64,000 nucleotides of DNA, taken from the NCBI GenBank assembly GCA_024663395.1, contig JANFAH010000004.1, positions 2,604,001 to 2,668,000 on the forward strand, in the 5' to 3' direction. The notes below the pieces were generated by a model that saw nothing but the letters and a program-made list of their open reading frames with translations, was not told the DNA's origin and did not search any database. Of the stretch, positions 47,125 to 57,235 are shown one piece after another. Each line of letters opens with the position of its first letter. The first letter of the stretch is position 1. This stretch comes from Pisolithus tinctorius (Eukaryota; Basidiomycota; Agaricomycetes; Boletales; Pisolithaceae). Both the position numbers and the translations under genes were made by a program.

Positions 47125-48588
47125 TTATTCCACCTCTTTGGCCAAGTGCTGGGCTGCAAGTTGGGACACTGACGATTTCTTGACTGCAGTGACAGGCAAC
47201 GTGATCGGTCGGTTCTTACCAAAAGCCTTGCTAAAAAGACATCAGAGCATAGTGACTTCAATTTGGGACGCATACCGATTCCACCATGCAAGCAGCTCGT
47301 CCACTCGTTTCTTAGCTGCAGGGCCTGGCAGATCTTCGAAAAAATCCAAAATCACGTTGTAGAATTGTGAATAGTCAAAGTCACCGTCCACATTGTGCCA
47401 GGTGTTGGCGGAGGAAAGGGCGAAGCGGACCTAAGATGGTAAGGGATTGAGCATACATGACCAGAGTGTAGCATACCTGGACTGCTGTGTATGCAATTGA
47501 CCAAGGAGTGACTGCCTTCATGCCAAGGATCGAAGCAACGTGATTCTTGGTTGCTGCCTTCTGGTTGGAACTCCCCCGACAGTGTCCAGGCATTGCGTGA
47601 TCCTCGTCAAGGTCCCGGATGGATGAAGGTGATGTGAATATGAACTTGAATGCCTGCAGAAGTCAATGCCACGAACGGTAGCTACCCAGAAATCGATTCC
47701 ACATACCTTAATCAAAAGTGAAGATCGGAAGAGTCCTCGCTCAGCATCTGTTGAGTAAAACTCGAAATTTTCATAAAGGAAGAGCAGCCAAGAATATGCT
47801 GTGACAAGGTAAGATGGGTTGCGATCCCAAATCCCGTCTTTCACGCTGGTCCGGCATTAGCACACGAAAGAAATTGTAGGTGGTTTAAGTACTTACATGG
47901 CTAGGTCCCAATCGAACTCTGCTGGGCAGATTAACTTGCCAGTAACATCATGCACAAACCCGTGCTCATCTTTGGTGGTAGTGCAGAGGGGAGGCTCAAT
48001 GGGATGGAACAAGTCAGTCAACCAAGACACGATGTCTTGTTTGAGATTAGCCGTGTCATCTCCGCGTGCCCCATCAGCTCCTTTTTGAAGCTGCTTGCAA
48101 ATATCTTCGAGCTCATCAGCAGTGCCATGCAAAACAATCTTTTTCATCCAAGGAAGAACTGTGATGAGTTCCTCAAAGGATTTATAGAGACGGTCGTCAC
48201 TGGTAGCAATTAGCCAGAAACTGATCAACTGTTTGAATTCATATACTCACAGGTGTTCTCCAAGTCAGACTCGTTATGGTCATTTTCTTGAAAGTCTTGG
48301 TGGCGGTTGAACGCTGCGATGAGATCTTCGACATTTTCATAAAGAGTTACCAGGCGTCTTATTGCTCTGCCCCGATGAACATACGAGTCCTGTTGCCTAT
48401 GGTGGATCAGCAAACAAGTAAAAATGTCAAATGGTAAATACACACCTGCGGGATTTTTTTGAGCTTGCTCTCATGGTTTCAAGCTCGAGCTCAAGGGCTG
48501 CTATCTGCCTCTTCGATCTGCAGTGTGCAATGTGCAGAGCATCTTCGTCACCGGAAGGCTGCCTGTTGTCAGACTGTGACTCTGCCAT
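47125..48588 (-). CDS. DUF6698-type protein
   Basis: A family of unknown function, abundant in Agaricomycetes and often near mobile elements; the name is from memory. The start is MAESQSDNRQPSGDEDALHI at 48588. A heptad-like helix (RQIAALELELETMR) and YVHRGRAIRRLVTLYENVED follow. Then RLYKSFEELITVLPWMKKIV, CPAEFDWDLA, SYLVTAYSWLLFLYENFEF, GLFRSSLLIKAFKFIFTSPS, ILGMKAVTPWSIAYTAVQVR, FYNVILDFFED and RVDELLAWWNR. The last small exon (LPVTAVKKSSVSQLAAQHLA) ends at TAA, 47125. About seven exons, with all visible phases consistent and no frameshift. It sits between a tandem repeat and a pseudogene, fitting a mobile-element-rich location. Confidence 0.72.
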
Positions 48589-49330
48589 GCCTGGAGCTCT
48601 GAAGGTGGTAGTGGGCAGCAGCTAGTAGCATGCTTTTGCGGGCAGGCGCACTTAATAGACTTGGCATGCAATATCGTTTACGTGACTACAGAACTTCGGA
48701 TGACAGGTTGAAATTTCATCTGCGAGACAGTTGAATTACAGCATATGAATTGTTTGAGAACTCAGCACGTACCGCAGTGCTGTTTCATCCGAGACTGACG
48801 GCCCAGGTTGAAATTTCACCTAAGCGATTTCTTGACAGGGCGTGCCTCCTGGAATACGGCAAGAGAATTCCACTGAGTGTTCGCTATTATGTCATGTTGA
48901 GACTCCAAGTGCTTTTTGCCATATGCTAATGAGTTAGGGCACTCAAGGGTAGCTTTGAAACGCTCCCAGAATGGTCCCAATCAACCAACAGGATTTTTAC
49001 TCAGCACCAGCATTATTGCTATCTAGCTTGCATGATAAAAATGTACAGTAATCTACGTGGGGTCCATGACGACAAAAACATACTAGATATGTGCCAGTTG
49101 CTTGGAGGGACATCCAGCAAGAGACATAGGCACAAGCTGAAGAAAAACTCCCCAGAGGCTTACCCCCATACACAAGGTACATAACTACAGCAAAGTGGTC
49201 GTCACCTGTAAGTGCATAGTGGGGTGTGCAGAACAGGAAGAGAGCGACAAAGCAACAAATGAGATATACTGTATATAAACAGGAAGTGCACACAGACCAG
49301 CAAGATGCACATGCCACTCGCATGGGGGCG
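48589..49330. other. Intergenic, no gene seen
   Basis: About 740 bases. CAGGTTGAAATTTCA occurs twice (48706 and 48807), a minor direct repeat. No coding sequence was supported. Confidence 0.4.
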
Positions 49331-49825
49331 CAGGCAAGGTCTCTCGTGCTTCGCGGTCTTGGGTCGGCGTCATGTCAGATCTTTTGCCCAAAGGACTCTG
49401 CCCATATCCGAGGAATGAGATCTCCTCCACCATTCGCCATTGACAGCAGGGCGAGAATGCCACTGACTTGCCCTTGAAGTTACTCTCTGACCATGCGGGG
49501 GAGTGCGTGTCATACAGCGTCGTTGCCACGCCGCTGTCCACATTTGTAGCAAGTATATTTTGCACTGGCAAACGATGGGATCTTGTAGTGTGTCAATGAC
49601 CAGTGCGATGCGACATCAAAGGCACTTGTACCCATGGGCGCGAGCTGGCTGAACATTACATTTTCTGTGATGCCATGACAATCATCCTTTTCACCAACGA
49701 CAGCAGCTTCCATCAAAATCTCCACCATTTCCTCAAACGAGCAAGGCATTGGGACACCAGTTCTAGCTGGAGCTTCGACTCGATTTCCTCATCCGGGACG
49801 GCGAAGAATTCCACGAACTCGGAGT
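49331..49825 (-). pseudogene. RNA polymerase II largest subunit, downstream fragment
   Basis: Reads, from 49825 down, [20 protein letters not shown], then after a jump [52 protein letters not shown] and FLGYGQSP. These are RPB1 segments from the end of the catalytic core to the entry of the CTD. Roughly 250 residues that should separate ESKLQLE and CSFEE are missing. The following stretch is frameshifted and no CTD heptads are seen. It is the continuation of 57955-60525; the Gypsy element at 49831-57949 split them. Confidence 0.82.
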
Positions 49826-49830
49826 CTTCT
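49826..49830 (+). repeat. Target-site duplication, left (CTTCT)
   Basis: CTTCT abuts the 5' LTR here and recurs at 57950-57954 after the 3' LTR. A 5-bp duplication is normal for Ty3/Gypsy integration. Joining the flanks at one copy restores the RPB1-like reading STVIEEDSEF. Confidence 0.9.
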
Positions 49831-50544
49831 TGTCATAACCGTGCGTTCGTCATAGGTCTTTGCTCACTCCACATCTCTTTCCGCCGTTCATCCGCTCACT
49901 CCGCACCAACTCCGCCCAACTTCTGTTGGTTGTGAACCATCTCCGCTCTGACTGCTGTCGGACTTGTGTTGCCCTCCTACCAGACCGAGCGGTCCGTTCT
50001 CTGAGGGGTCATGTGACTACCTTCGCAGTCAGGTACTCCGCAGCGCGCTCACCATGTGGTCCAGCGCCTGGACTGTTTCCTTTTCTGGATGTTCTGTGTT
50101 ACCCGTTCATATGTCCTCCGTCTACCCTTCATTCGTCGTCCAGGAAATTTTACTTGAAAACTTATGAGTCTCCGTATGTCAGTTCCGATTCCGGTTACTG
50201 TACCCCCGTAGTAGTATAAAAACATGTACTGTACTCCGCTGTTCTTCAGTACGAATATCAACTTAGTTCCTACTCCCTCCAATTCCGTCTTCTGTCTGTC
50301 AGAGTTATCTCCGACTCTCCGTCTGTACTCTCCCTCTGAAATATGAGGGCTGAGATCGTGCAAGGGGGTAGCACACGAGCTAAACCCGACGCCCTCACTC
50401 CGCTCCGCCTCTGTCTCGGCAGACTTCGTTCCTGCCAACACTCCGCTAGTTGGAGTTCTGTTCCTGTGTGTCAGACTTGCTTCCAGACCACTCTCTAGAC
50501 CCTATATAGCGTCGGAGTTGGTCGGAGTAGGCCCGGACTTGACA
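49831..50544 (+). repeat. 5' LTR (714 bp)
   Basis: Same length as the 3' LTR, no indels, 27 substitutions, all transitions. It contains a TATA box at 50215 and the predicted transcript start at about 50248. Confidence 0.95.
50215..50258 (+). promoter_or_regulatory. LTR promoter and predicted RNA 5' end
   Basis: TATAAA starts at 50215. The 11 bases AGTACGAATAT at 50248-50258 begin 33 nt downstream and are the exact reverse complement of the primer-binding site at 50547. If transcription starts here, the RNA 5' end can fold back as primer. The copy of this site in the 3' LTR (57653) carries one C-to-T change. Confidence 0.8.
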
Positions 50545-50546
50545 GT

Positions 50547-50557
50547 ATATTCGTACT
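50547..50557 (+). promoter_or_regulatory. Self-complementary primer-binding site
   Basis: ATATTCGTACT, starting 2 nt after the LTR end, pairs perfectly over 11 nt with 50248-50258. No tRNA 3'-end match (TGG start) is present. Tf1-type elements prime reverse transcription this way. Confidence 0.85.
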
Positions 50558-50605
50558 CGCACTTGTACGATCTCATTTCCGTCCTCCGAAAAAACTTACA
50601 TCGTT

Positions 50606-51889
50606 ATGAGAACTCAAGCTCAATCCCAGAGAGAGGTCGCTGAGAACCTCACTGTAGCGCTAGCTAATCCGCGTCGACTCCCTTCTGTCATTGAACAATT
50701 CCAGTCTTTCTCCGCTCGATGCCGCTCTTGCACTGAAGGCGAAAGCGCTTCGCAAGCTGGTCGCTCTGACCTCCACCCAACAACTTTCCATACTCCGTCT
50801 CCTCGTAACCGAGATGATGGACCCGACCCCGACCCTGATTATCCTGATGGTGATCCCGATGGCAGGGGCAGCGGTGACGGGGATGTCCCTGAAGACCCGG
50901 CTGAGCCGCCAGAGGATCCCCTCATAGCTCTTGCTAGAGCTGTCCATGCACTTGCGCGGTCTAGCTCGCGCACTGGGGACTCCGCTCCGAAAACCAAAGT
51001 CCGTGAGCCTGACACCTTCGACGGCTCCGACCCCAAGAAGCTCTGCGAGTTCCTCGTTCAATGCGAGCTGAACTTCCAAGACCGCCCTCGCGCATTCTGC
51101 TCCGACAGAGCAAAGGTTACCTTCGCCCAATCTTATCTTAAGGGTATGGCCCTGGCTTGGTTCGAGCCAGATTTGCTAAACCCCAACAACTATGACCGCC
51201 CGCTCTGGATGGACGACTATCACGAGTTCTTACAAGAGCTCACAACTAATTTCGGTCCGCATGATGCCATAGCGGATGCTGTCCAACAACTCGAGAACCT
51301 CACCATGAAGGATGGGTCTCGAATTACTAAATACGTCATGGAGTTCAATCGCTGGGCTTCACAGGTCAAGGACTACGGTGTCGGTGCACTCCGCCACCGC
51401 TTCTATAGCGGACTTCCAGACCGCATCAAAGACGAGATCGCTCGCGTTGGTAAGCCTTCTACCCTCGCACAACTCCGTGAACTCGCCCAAACCATTGATG
51501 CGCGCTACTGGGAGCACAAAGCAGAGATCTCGCGCACCACCAAGTCCGCCTCCGACAAGTCGCAGTCCTCAAACTCCGACAACAAAAGTAAATCGTCACC
51601 CTCCGCCTCCGCTCCAAAGTCCAACGCCAAGGGCAAGGGCAAACAGAAAGATCCGCCCAAGTCCGACGCGTCCAAGTCCGATATTGCCCATCTTCTGGGC
51701 AAGGATGGCAAGCTCACCTCTGCTGAACGTCAGCGCAGGATGAAGAACAACCTCTGCCTCTTCTGTGGCGAGGCTGGCCATTCCGCCAAGGACTGTCCCA
51801 AGTCCACCTCTCACGCAGCCAAAGCCCGTGCAGCTACAGCTGAAACTCCGCCTACTCCGCCTGCGGAGAAGGCAGAGTCAAAAAATTAG
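50606..51889 (+). CDS. gag: Gag of the chromovirus (427 aa)
   Basis: The structural protein that packages element RNA. Starts at ATG 50606 (MRTQAQSQREVAENLTVALA), the first ATG after the PBS. A retrotransposon-gag core includes PDTFDGSDPKKLCEFLVQCE, YLKGMALAWFEPDLLN and NLTMKDGSRITKYVMEFNRW. A Ser/Lys-rich linker (about 330-375) precedes one zinc knuckle, C-x2-C-x4-H-x4-C in CLFCGEAGHSAKDC. Intact to the TAG at 51887-51889. That stop directly follows a slippery heptamer, so a fraction of ribosomes should continue into pol. Confidence 0.93.
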   Translation: MRTQAQSQREVAENLTVALANPRRLPSVIEQFQSFSARCRSCTEGESASQAGRSDLHPTTFHTPSPRNRDDGPDPDPDYPDGDPDGRGSGDGDVPEDPAEPPEDPLIALARAVHALARSSSRTGDSAPKTKVREPDTFDGSDPKKLCEFLVQCELNFQDRPRAFCSDRAKVTFAQSYLKGMALAWFEPDLLNPNNYDRPLWMDDYHEFLQELTTNFGPHDAIADAVQQLENLTMKDGSRITKYVMEFNRWASQVKDYGVGALRHRFYSGLPDRIKDEIARVGKPSTLAQLRELAQTIDARYWEHKAEISRTTKSASDKSQSSNSDNKSKSSPSASAPKSNAKGKGKQKDPPKSDASKSDIAHLLGKDGKLTSAERQRRMKNNLCLFCGEAGHSAKDCPKSTSHAAKARAATAETPPTPPAEKAESKN

Positions 51890-51924
51890 TCCGCTCCTCC
51901 AGGGAGCTCGCACAGCCTGGAGGA
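51880..51924 (+). promoter_or_regulatory. Programmed -1 frameshift signal between gag and pol
   Basis: The heptamer A_AAA_AAT at 51880-51886 is in the correct phase of gag and is followed at once by the gag stop. An 8-nt spacer (51887-51894) leads to a perfect 9-bp stem, TCCTCCAGG (51895-51903) with CCTGGAGGA (51916-51924), closed by a 12-nt loop. The -1 frame is open from here into protease. All parts of a canonical -1 signal are present. Confidence 0.85.
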
Positions 51925-54900
51925 AGCGTTGAACCCAACTGTGTGCCACCAGACATCCGACTCAACGCATCCGCTCTTTCTGGTCCCAACTCTTTACTTC
52001 CATCTGTAACTCTTCCAGATTATTCTGTTGATACTGTTTCTGCGTTGATCGATTCCGGCTCTTCTCATTGTTTCGTAGACCCGTCTATAATCAAAAAATA
52101 TGACATTCCTGTCTCCTCCGTTTCTCCGCCAATTCCGCTCCGCTTGTTTGATGGTAGTACCAATGCTGTCATTTCCCAAGAAGTAGATCTTTCCCTCCGC
52201 TTTCCTTCCGGCGATGTCAACTCCGTTTCATTTTATGTTACTCCGTTGGATTCTTCTTGTTCGCTGGTATTAGGACACAACTGGCTCACCTGCTTCAATC
52301 CGTCGATTGACTGGGTACTGGGCAGTATATCATTCAAACCACCGCTACAGGGAATGCCGACGCCCCAGGCGCCTTCGTCACCTTCTGCTGCGACCTCCGC
52401 TCCAGATCCGACACCCTCCGCTCCGTTTGCAGCTCCGTCTGCACCTCTGACAGACTCGCCGCGCTCCGCTCCGCTCGTCTCACTCATCAATGCTGCTGCA
52501 TATGTCAGAGCCTGTGCTCTCCCTGGCTCTAGACAGTTCCGCTTACAGCTCTCCGCTGATGATGTGAAGCTTCGTGCGTCCTCCGCTTCATCTCCGCCTC
52601 CTGACCTCTCCTCAGTTCCTTCTGAGTATCACGAGTTTGCCGACGTCTTTAGTAAAGACAAGGCCACTGAACTTCCGCCACACCGCTCGTTCGATCTCAA
52701 GATCGACCTCGAGGAAGGAGCTTCTCCGCCCATCGGTACAATCTACTCTCTTTCTCTGCCAGAGCTTGAAGCTCTCCGCACCTTCATTGACGAGCATCTT
52801 GGCTACGGTTTCATCAAGCAGTCCACCTCCGCTCACGGTGCCCCTGTCCTCTTCGTGAAGAAGAAGGACGGTTCACTCCGCCTCTGCGTAGACTACCGAG
52901 GACTCAACAAAATCACGAAAAAAGATCGCTATCTGCTGCCGCTCATCTCCGACCTACTCGACTCTCCAAGCCACGCTAAAGTCTATACCAAGATCGACCT
53001 CCGCCATGCCTATCATCTGGTCCGCATCGCAGACGGAGATGAATGGAAAACGGCTTTCCGCACTCGTTATGGTTCTTACGAGTGGCGGGTAATGCCATTC
53101 GGTCTGACTAATGCGCCTGCGGCCTTCCAGCAGTTTGTTAATAGCATCTTTGCGGACATGCTCGATGTCTGCATCGTGGTATACCTCGATGACATCTTAA
53201 TCTATTCGCAGGACATGGAGTCGCATCGCGAACACGTAAAAGAGGTACTCCGCCGCCTTCGAAAGCATGGTCTTTATGCCAAGCCAGAGAAGTGCAAGTT
53301 TCACTCCGACTCCGTCGAGTACCTCGGTTATGTTCTTTCTCCCTCCGGTCTCACCATGTCCGCTGAGAAGGTTCAGGCAGTCCGCGACTGGCCTGAGCCG
53401 CGGAAGGTGCGAGACATCCAGTCTTTCCTTGGTTTCGCAAATTTCTATAGACGATTCATTAATAACTACTCCGACATTGTCATTCCGCTCACTCGCCTCA
53501 CGCGAAAGGGTGCTCCTTGGAACTTTTCCGAGGAGTGCCGCTCCGCCTTCCTCCGCCTGTAGGATGCCTTCAGCTCCGCTCCTATTCTCACTCACTGGGT
53601 CCCTGACGCTCCGCTTACAGTGGAAACCGACGCCTCCGACTATGCCATTGCTGGCATTTTGTCGATCACCTGCTCCGACGGTGAACTCCGCCCAGTCGCT
53701 TTCTACTCCCGCACCATGACCGTGCCAGAACTCAACTATGATACCCACGACAAGGAGCTGTTGGCCATCTTCGAGGCCTTCCGCCATTGGCGGCATTACT
53801 TAGAAGGCTCCGCCTTACCTGTTGACGTGGTGACAGACCACAAAAACCTTGAGTACTTTTCTACCTCCAAGGTTCTCACTCGTCAACAGGCCCGCTGGTC
53901 GGAGTACCTTTCCCAGTTCAATCTTTCCATCCGCTTCCGACCTGGCCGCTTGGGAGCCAAACCCGACGCACTTACACGACGTTGGGACGTCTACCCAAAA
54001 GGGGGGGATAGGGACTACGCGCAGGTAAATCCTCACAATCTCCGCCCTATGTTTACACAGGAGCAACTCGCGTCGTCCCTCCGTACCACTACCCTCATGG
54101 CACCTGTGCTCCGCGCTGCCATGGTCTTCGATGTTGAGTGCTTGCACTCCAACATCATCTCCGCCCTACCATCCGACCCTGTCTCCGCCAGCCATCTTCC
54201 AACTCCGACTAAGCCTTGGTGGTCCTTGGACTCCGATGGTCTACTCCGCCTTGACAGTCGTATCTTTGTCCCTGACATTGATGACCTCCGCCTCCGAGTG
54301 CTTCGGTTCAAGCATGATCATCCTCTAGCAGGCCATTTCGGGCAGAACCGCACCTTAGAACTCGTCCGCAGGGACTACGTGTGGCCCAACCTCCGCTCCG
54401 ACATAAAGGAATACGTCAGGTCTTGCACTGCCTGTGGACGGAGCAAAACTCCACGTCACCGCCCTTATGGTCTACTGAAGCAACTCCCCGTCCCAGAGAG
54501 ACCTTGGAACTCCATCTCCATGGACTTCATCGAACACCTCCCCAACTCCGATGGCTACTCCGCCATACTCGTGGTAGTGGACCGCCTCTCAAAGCAAGCG
54601 GTGTTCATCCCCACCCACGACTCCGTCACCTCCGCCAAACTCGCTAAGCTCTTCCTAGCCCATGTCTTCTCCAAGCATGGAGTACCAGCTAATGTCACCT
54701 CTGACAGAGGTCCTGAGTTTGTCTCGCACTTCTTCCACTCTCTAGGAAAGGCCCTTAATATGTGTCTTCACTTCACTTCGGGTTACCACCCAGAAGGCGA
54801 TGGCCAGACCGAGTGAACAAACCAGACTCTCGAGCAGTACCTTCGTGTCTACTGTAACTACCAACAAGACAACTGGGCTGAGCTGTTACCTCTAGCGGAG

Positions 54901-55605
54901 TTCGCCTTCAACAACGCACCAAGTGCGACGACTGGAGTTTCTCCCTTCTTCGCTAACAAGGGATACCATCCAAACCTGTCTGTGGTCCCTGACCAAGACT
55001 TCACTTCCCCAAGGGCTCATGACTATGTCGTTGAGCTCTCCGCCCTTCATGACTTCCTCCGCTCCGAAATGTCTGCCGCTCAACAGCGCTACCAGGGTCC
55101 AGCAGATGCTAAACGCATACCTCCGCCTGAGTTCAAGGTCGGAGAACAGGCCTATGTCAAAGCCAAGTACTTCCGCTCAACTCGTCCTTCGGAAAAACTC
55201 TCCAAAAAGTACTTAGGTCCATTCACCATCTTGGCCAGGCCAGGTACGCATTCTGTCACCCTTAAGCTCCCTGACTCTATGTGCTCGGTACATCCGGTCT
55301 TCCATGTCTCACAACTGGAAGCCGCAGCGGCTAACCCTTTCCCAAACCAACAACAACCTCTGCCTCCGCCAGTGGATGTCGATGGTGACCTTGAGTACGA
55401 GGTATCAGAGATACTCGACTCTAAGGTGGACCGCCGTCGCCGCCACTGTCAACTCTTGTATCTAGTCCGCTGGGCTGGTTACGAGAACACCGACGAAGAA
55501 ACCTCTTGGTTGCTTGCAACTGAGCTGGGTCACGCTTCCCACATAGTATCCGCTTTCCATGAACGCTATCCACACAAACCTGGCCCGTACCAAACTCCGC
55601 CATAG
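51886..55605 (+). pseudogene. pol: Pol polyprotein of the chromovirus, two stop codons
   Basis: About 1240 codons in the -1 frame relative to gag. Domains in order: aspartic protease (ALIDSGSSHCFVD); reverse transcriptase (VKKKDGSLRLCVDYRGLNK, MPFGLTNAPAAFQ, catalytic YLDDILIYS); RNase H (ETDASDYAIAGIL, YDTHDKELLAIFEAFRHWRH). The integrase has an H-H-C-C finger (HPLAGHFGQNRT to CTACG), then MDFIEHLP and TSDRGPEF for the catalytic acids. A chromodomain lies at about 55390-55580 (YEVSEILDSK, YLVRWAGYENTDEETSWLL). In-frame stops occur at 53560 (TAG where LQD is expected, so CAG was lost) and 54814 (TGA in QTE-stop-TNQ where CGA is expected). Both are single C-to-T changes; otherwise the frame is unbroken, so decay is recent. 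Confidence 0.93.
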
Positions 55606-55793
55606 TACTCCGCCCACATAAACTTCCTCCGCGGGCCAACTCCGCCTCTTACCGAACTATCTTAAGTACTTTAGAATTTTCTCCGCTTATCCGTTTCACT
55701 TCTCAGAGTCACAAACAAAATCACAAGTCTATCTTGTAGTAATACAAAATATACAAACTAAAAACAAAGACAAAAAAAAAAAACAAAACTACT

Positions 55794-57042
55794 TTACTCT
55801 TCCATCGCTTGTTCTCCGCCACCCTCCTGTTCTTCACCGCCTTCCTGCTCTCCTTCGACTTCTTCCTCATTATCCCCCTCCGCACCTTTGTCCGCTTCCT
55901 CTCGCTGTTCCTCCGCCGCCTCTGACTGAGGCCTTTTCCAACCTCCTCCTGCGCGCTTGAGTTCAGCCAGTCTGGCTTTGCATGCGTCTTCCCTTCTCCT
56001 CATCTCCGCCCACTCCGCCCATGCGCGGTACATCCCCCACTCGTCGGCAGTCCGCTCCGCTGCCTCCGCCATCCGCTCCGCTGCCTCTGCCATCCTCTCG
56101 AAGGCTGTCGCGGCCTTTTCATGCGCCGCCGCATACCTCTCTGCAGCCTGCAGCTGCCGCTCCCGCTCCCACTCCGTCCACCAGGAGGAGACCCCCGAGG
56201 GTCCCTCGAGCGGCGTCTCTGGCTCCTCCTCGTCCTCTCCGCCTGCCTCCCGCTCGTTGTCCACTTCCTCTGTCTCCGTCACTCTCTCCTTTCCCTTCCC
56301 TCGCGTCCTCTTCTTCTTCTCTCCTCGGGAACTCCCTGTCCCTGCTCTCTTCCGCGAGGGCCCCGCTGCCGCCTCTTCCCACGTCCAGCTGCACGTCTTC
56401 TTTTTGTTATGGCAGGGCACACAGGCCCTGGTTTTGCCTTGTCCTGGCTCGCACTGGCCCACCATCAGACTCGCTACGCAGCAAGTGCAGGGGGGCCGCC
56501 TGGTTGCGGTGACCACCACAGAAGCCCCAGGTACCTTCTGGGCGGTGTTGACGTCGTACACCGCGCCGGTCAACCTGAAATAGAGTAAGGTCAAAAAATA
56601 ATAAAAATAATAGGTCAGCTCCACCTGGCTTGCAGTAATCTGCTACTCACCTCTGCGCGGCCTCATCCCTCCTGGCCTGGGCTCTCTGCCTCTGCCTCTC
56701 TGCCTCTTCCTCTTCCGCCCTCTTCTGTCGAGCCTCCTCTTCCTCTGCCGCCCTTCTCCTCTGGGCCTCCTCTTCCGCTCTCTTCTTCCGCTCCGCCTCC
56801 AACCGCTCCTCCTCCGCCTTCCGCCTCTTGGCCTCCTCGTGCTTGGCCTTGCGCTCTGCCTTGCGCTCTCTCTCTCTCCGCTCGGCCTCCTCTCGTCGGC
56901 GCGCCTTCTCCGCGGACTTCTCTCACTCGGTGTCGGTGGAGTCGTCGGTGAGGATGACCAGCTCTTCATCCACGACTTGGGAGTAGTCGCGAACGTGGCC
57001 GGGGGTTGGCTGGGGGGTGTTGCTCTGGCGCTGGGAAGGCAT
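55794..57042 (-). pseudogene. Antisense spliced accessory gene with Zn2Cys6-like motif, one stop
   Basis: Lies between pol and the 3' LTR on the opposite strand. Exon 1 is 56651-57042 (start MPSQRQSNTPQPTPGHVRDY) and exon 2 is 55794-56574. The 76-nt GTGAGT...TTTCAG intron keeps phase, for 390 residues in all. Exon 1 is a Glu/Arg/Lys-rich helix. Exon 2 has Cys spacing C-x2-C-x8-C-x9-C-x2-C-x6-C (about residues 158-190), close to the fungal binuclear zinc cluster, and a basic patch after it (HNKKKTC). A repeated AERMAEA helix and an acidic Glu/Gly tail follow. Codon 40 is TGA, explainable as CGA changed at a CpG. The product could bind nucleic acid or silence host defences; no function is established. 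Confidence 0.72.
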
Positions 57043-57222
57043 GGTGATGGGGGAAAAGGACAAAGGTTCGGTACCCTAACACATGTTTTTAAGCGGTACT
57101 TCGAACTCTGACGGAGCTCCGCTGCGGCTAAAGCCATCATCCTCGAGGCATCAAAATAATTTCAAATGATCAACTCGTGTTGATCTCGTCCCGTACATGC
57201 GGCCTTCAGGGGTTCAGGCCCT

Positions 57223-57232
57223 AAGGGGGGGG
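57223..57232 (+). promoter_or_regulatory. Polypurine tract
   Basis: AAGGGGGGGG ends 3 nt before the 3' LTR, the normal position for plus-strand priming. Confidence 0.8.
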
Positions 57233-57235
57233 CAC

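Noticed and set aside
50545..50562. tRNA-type primer-binding site after the first LTR
   Set aside because: No TGG-initial tRNA 3'-end complement is present; the self-complementary 11-mer explains the site.
55957..56588. Long plus-strand open frames of 155-208 codons
   Set aside because: They lie opposite the Glu/Ala/Arg-rich antisense gene. Such codons give Ser/Pro/Leu-rich open frames on the other strand without meaning.
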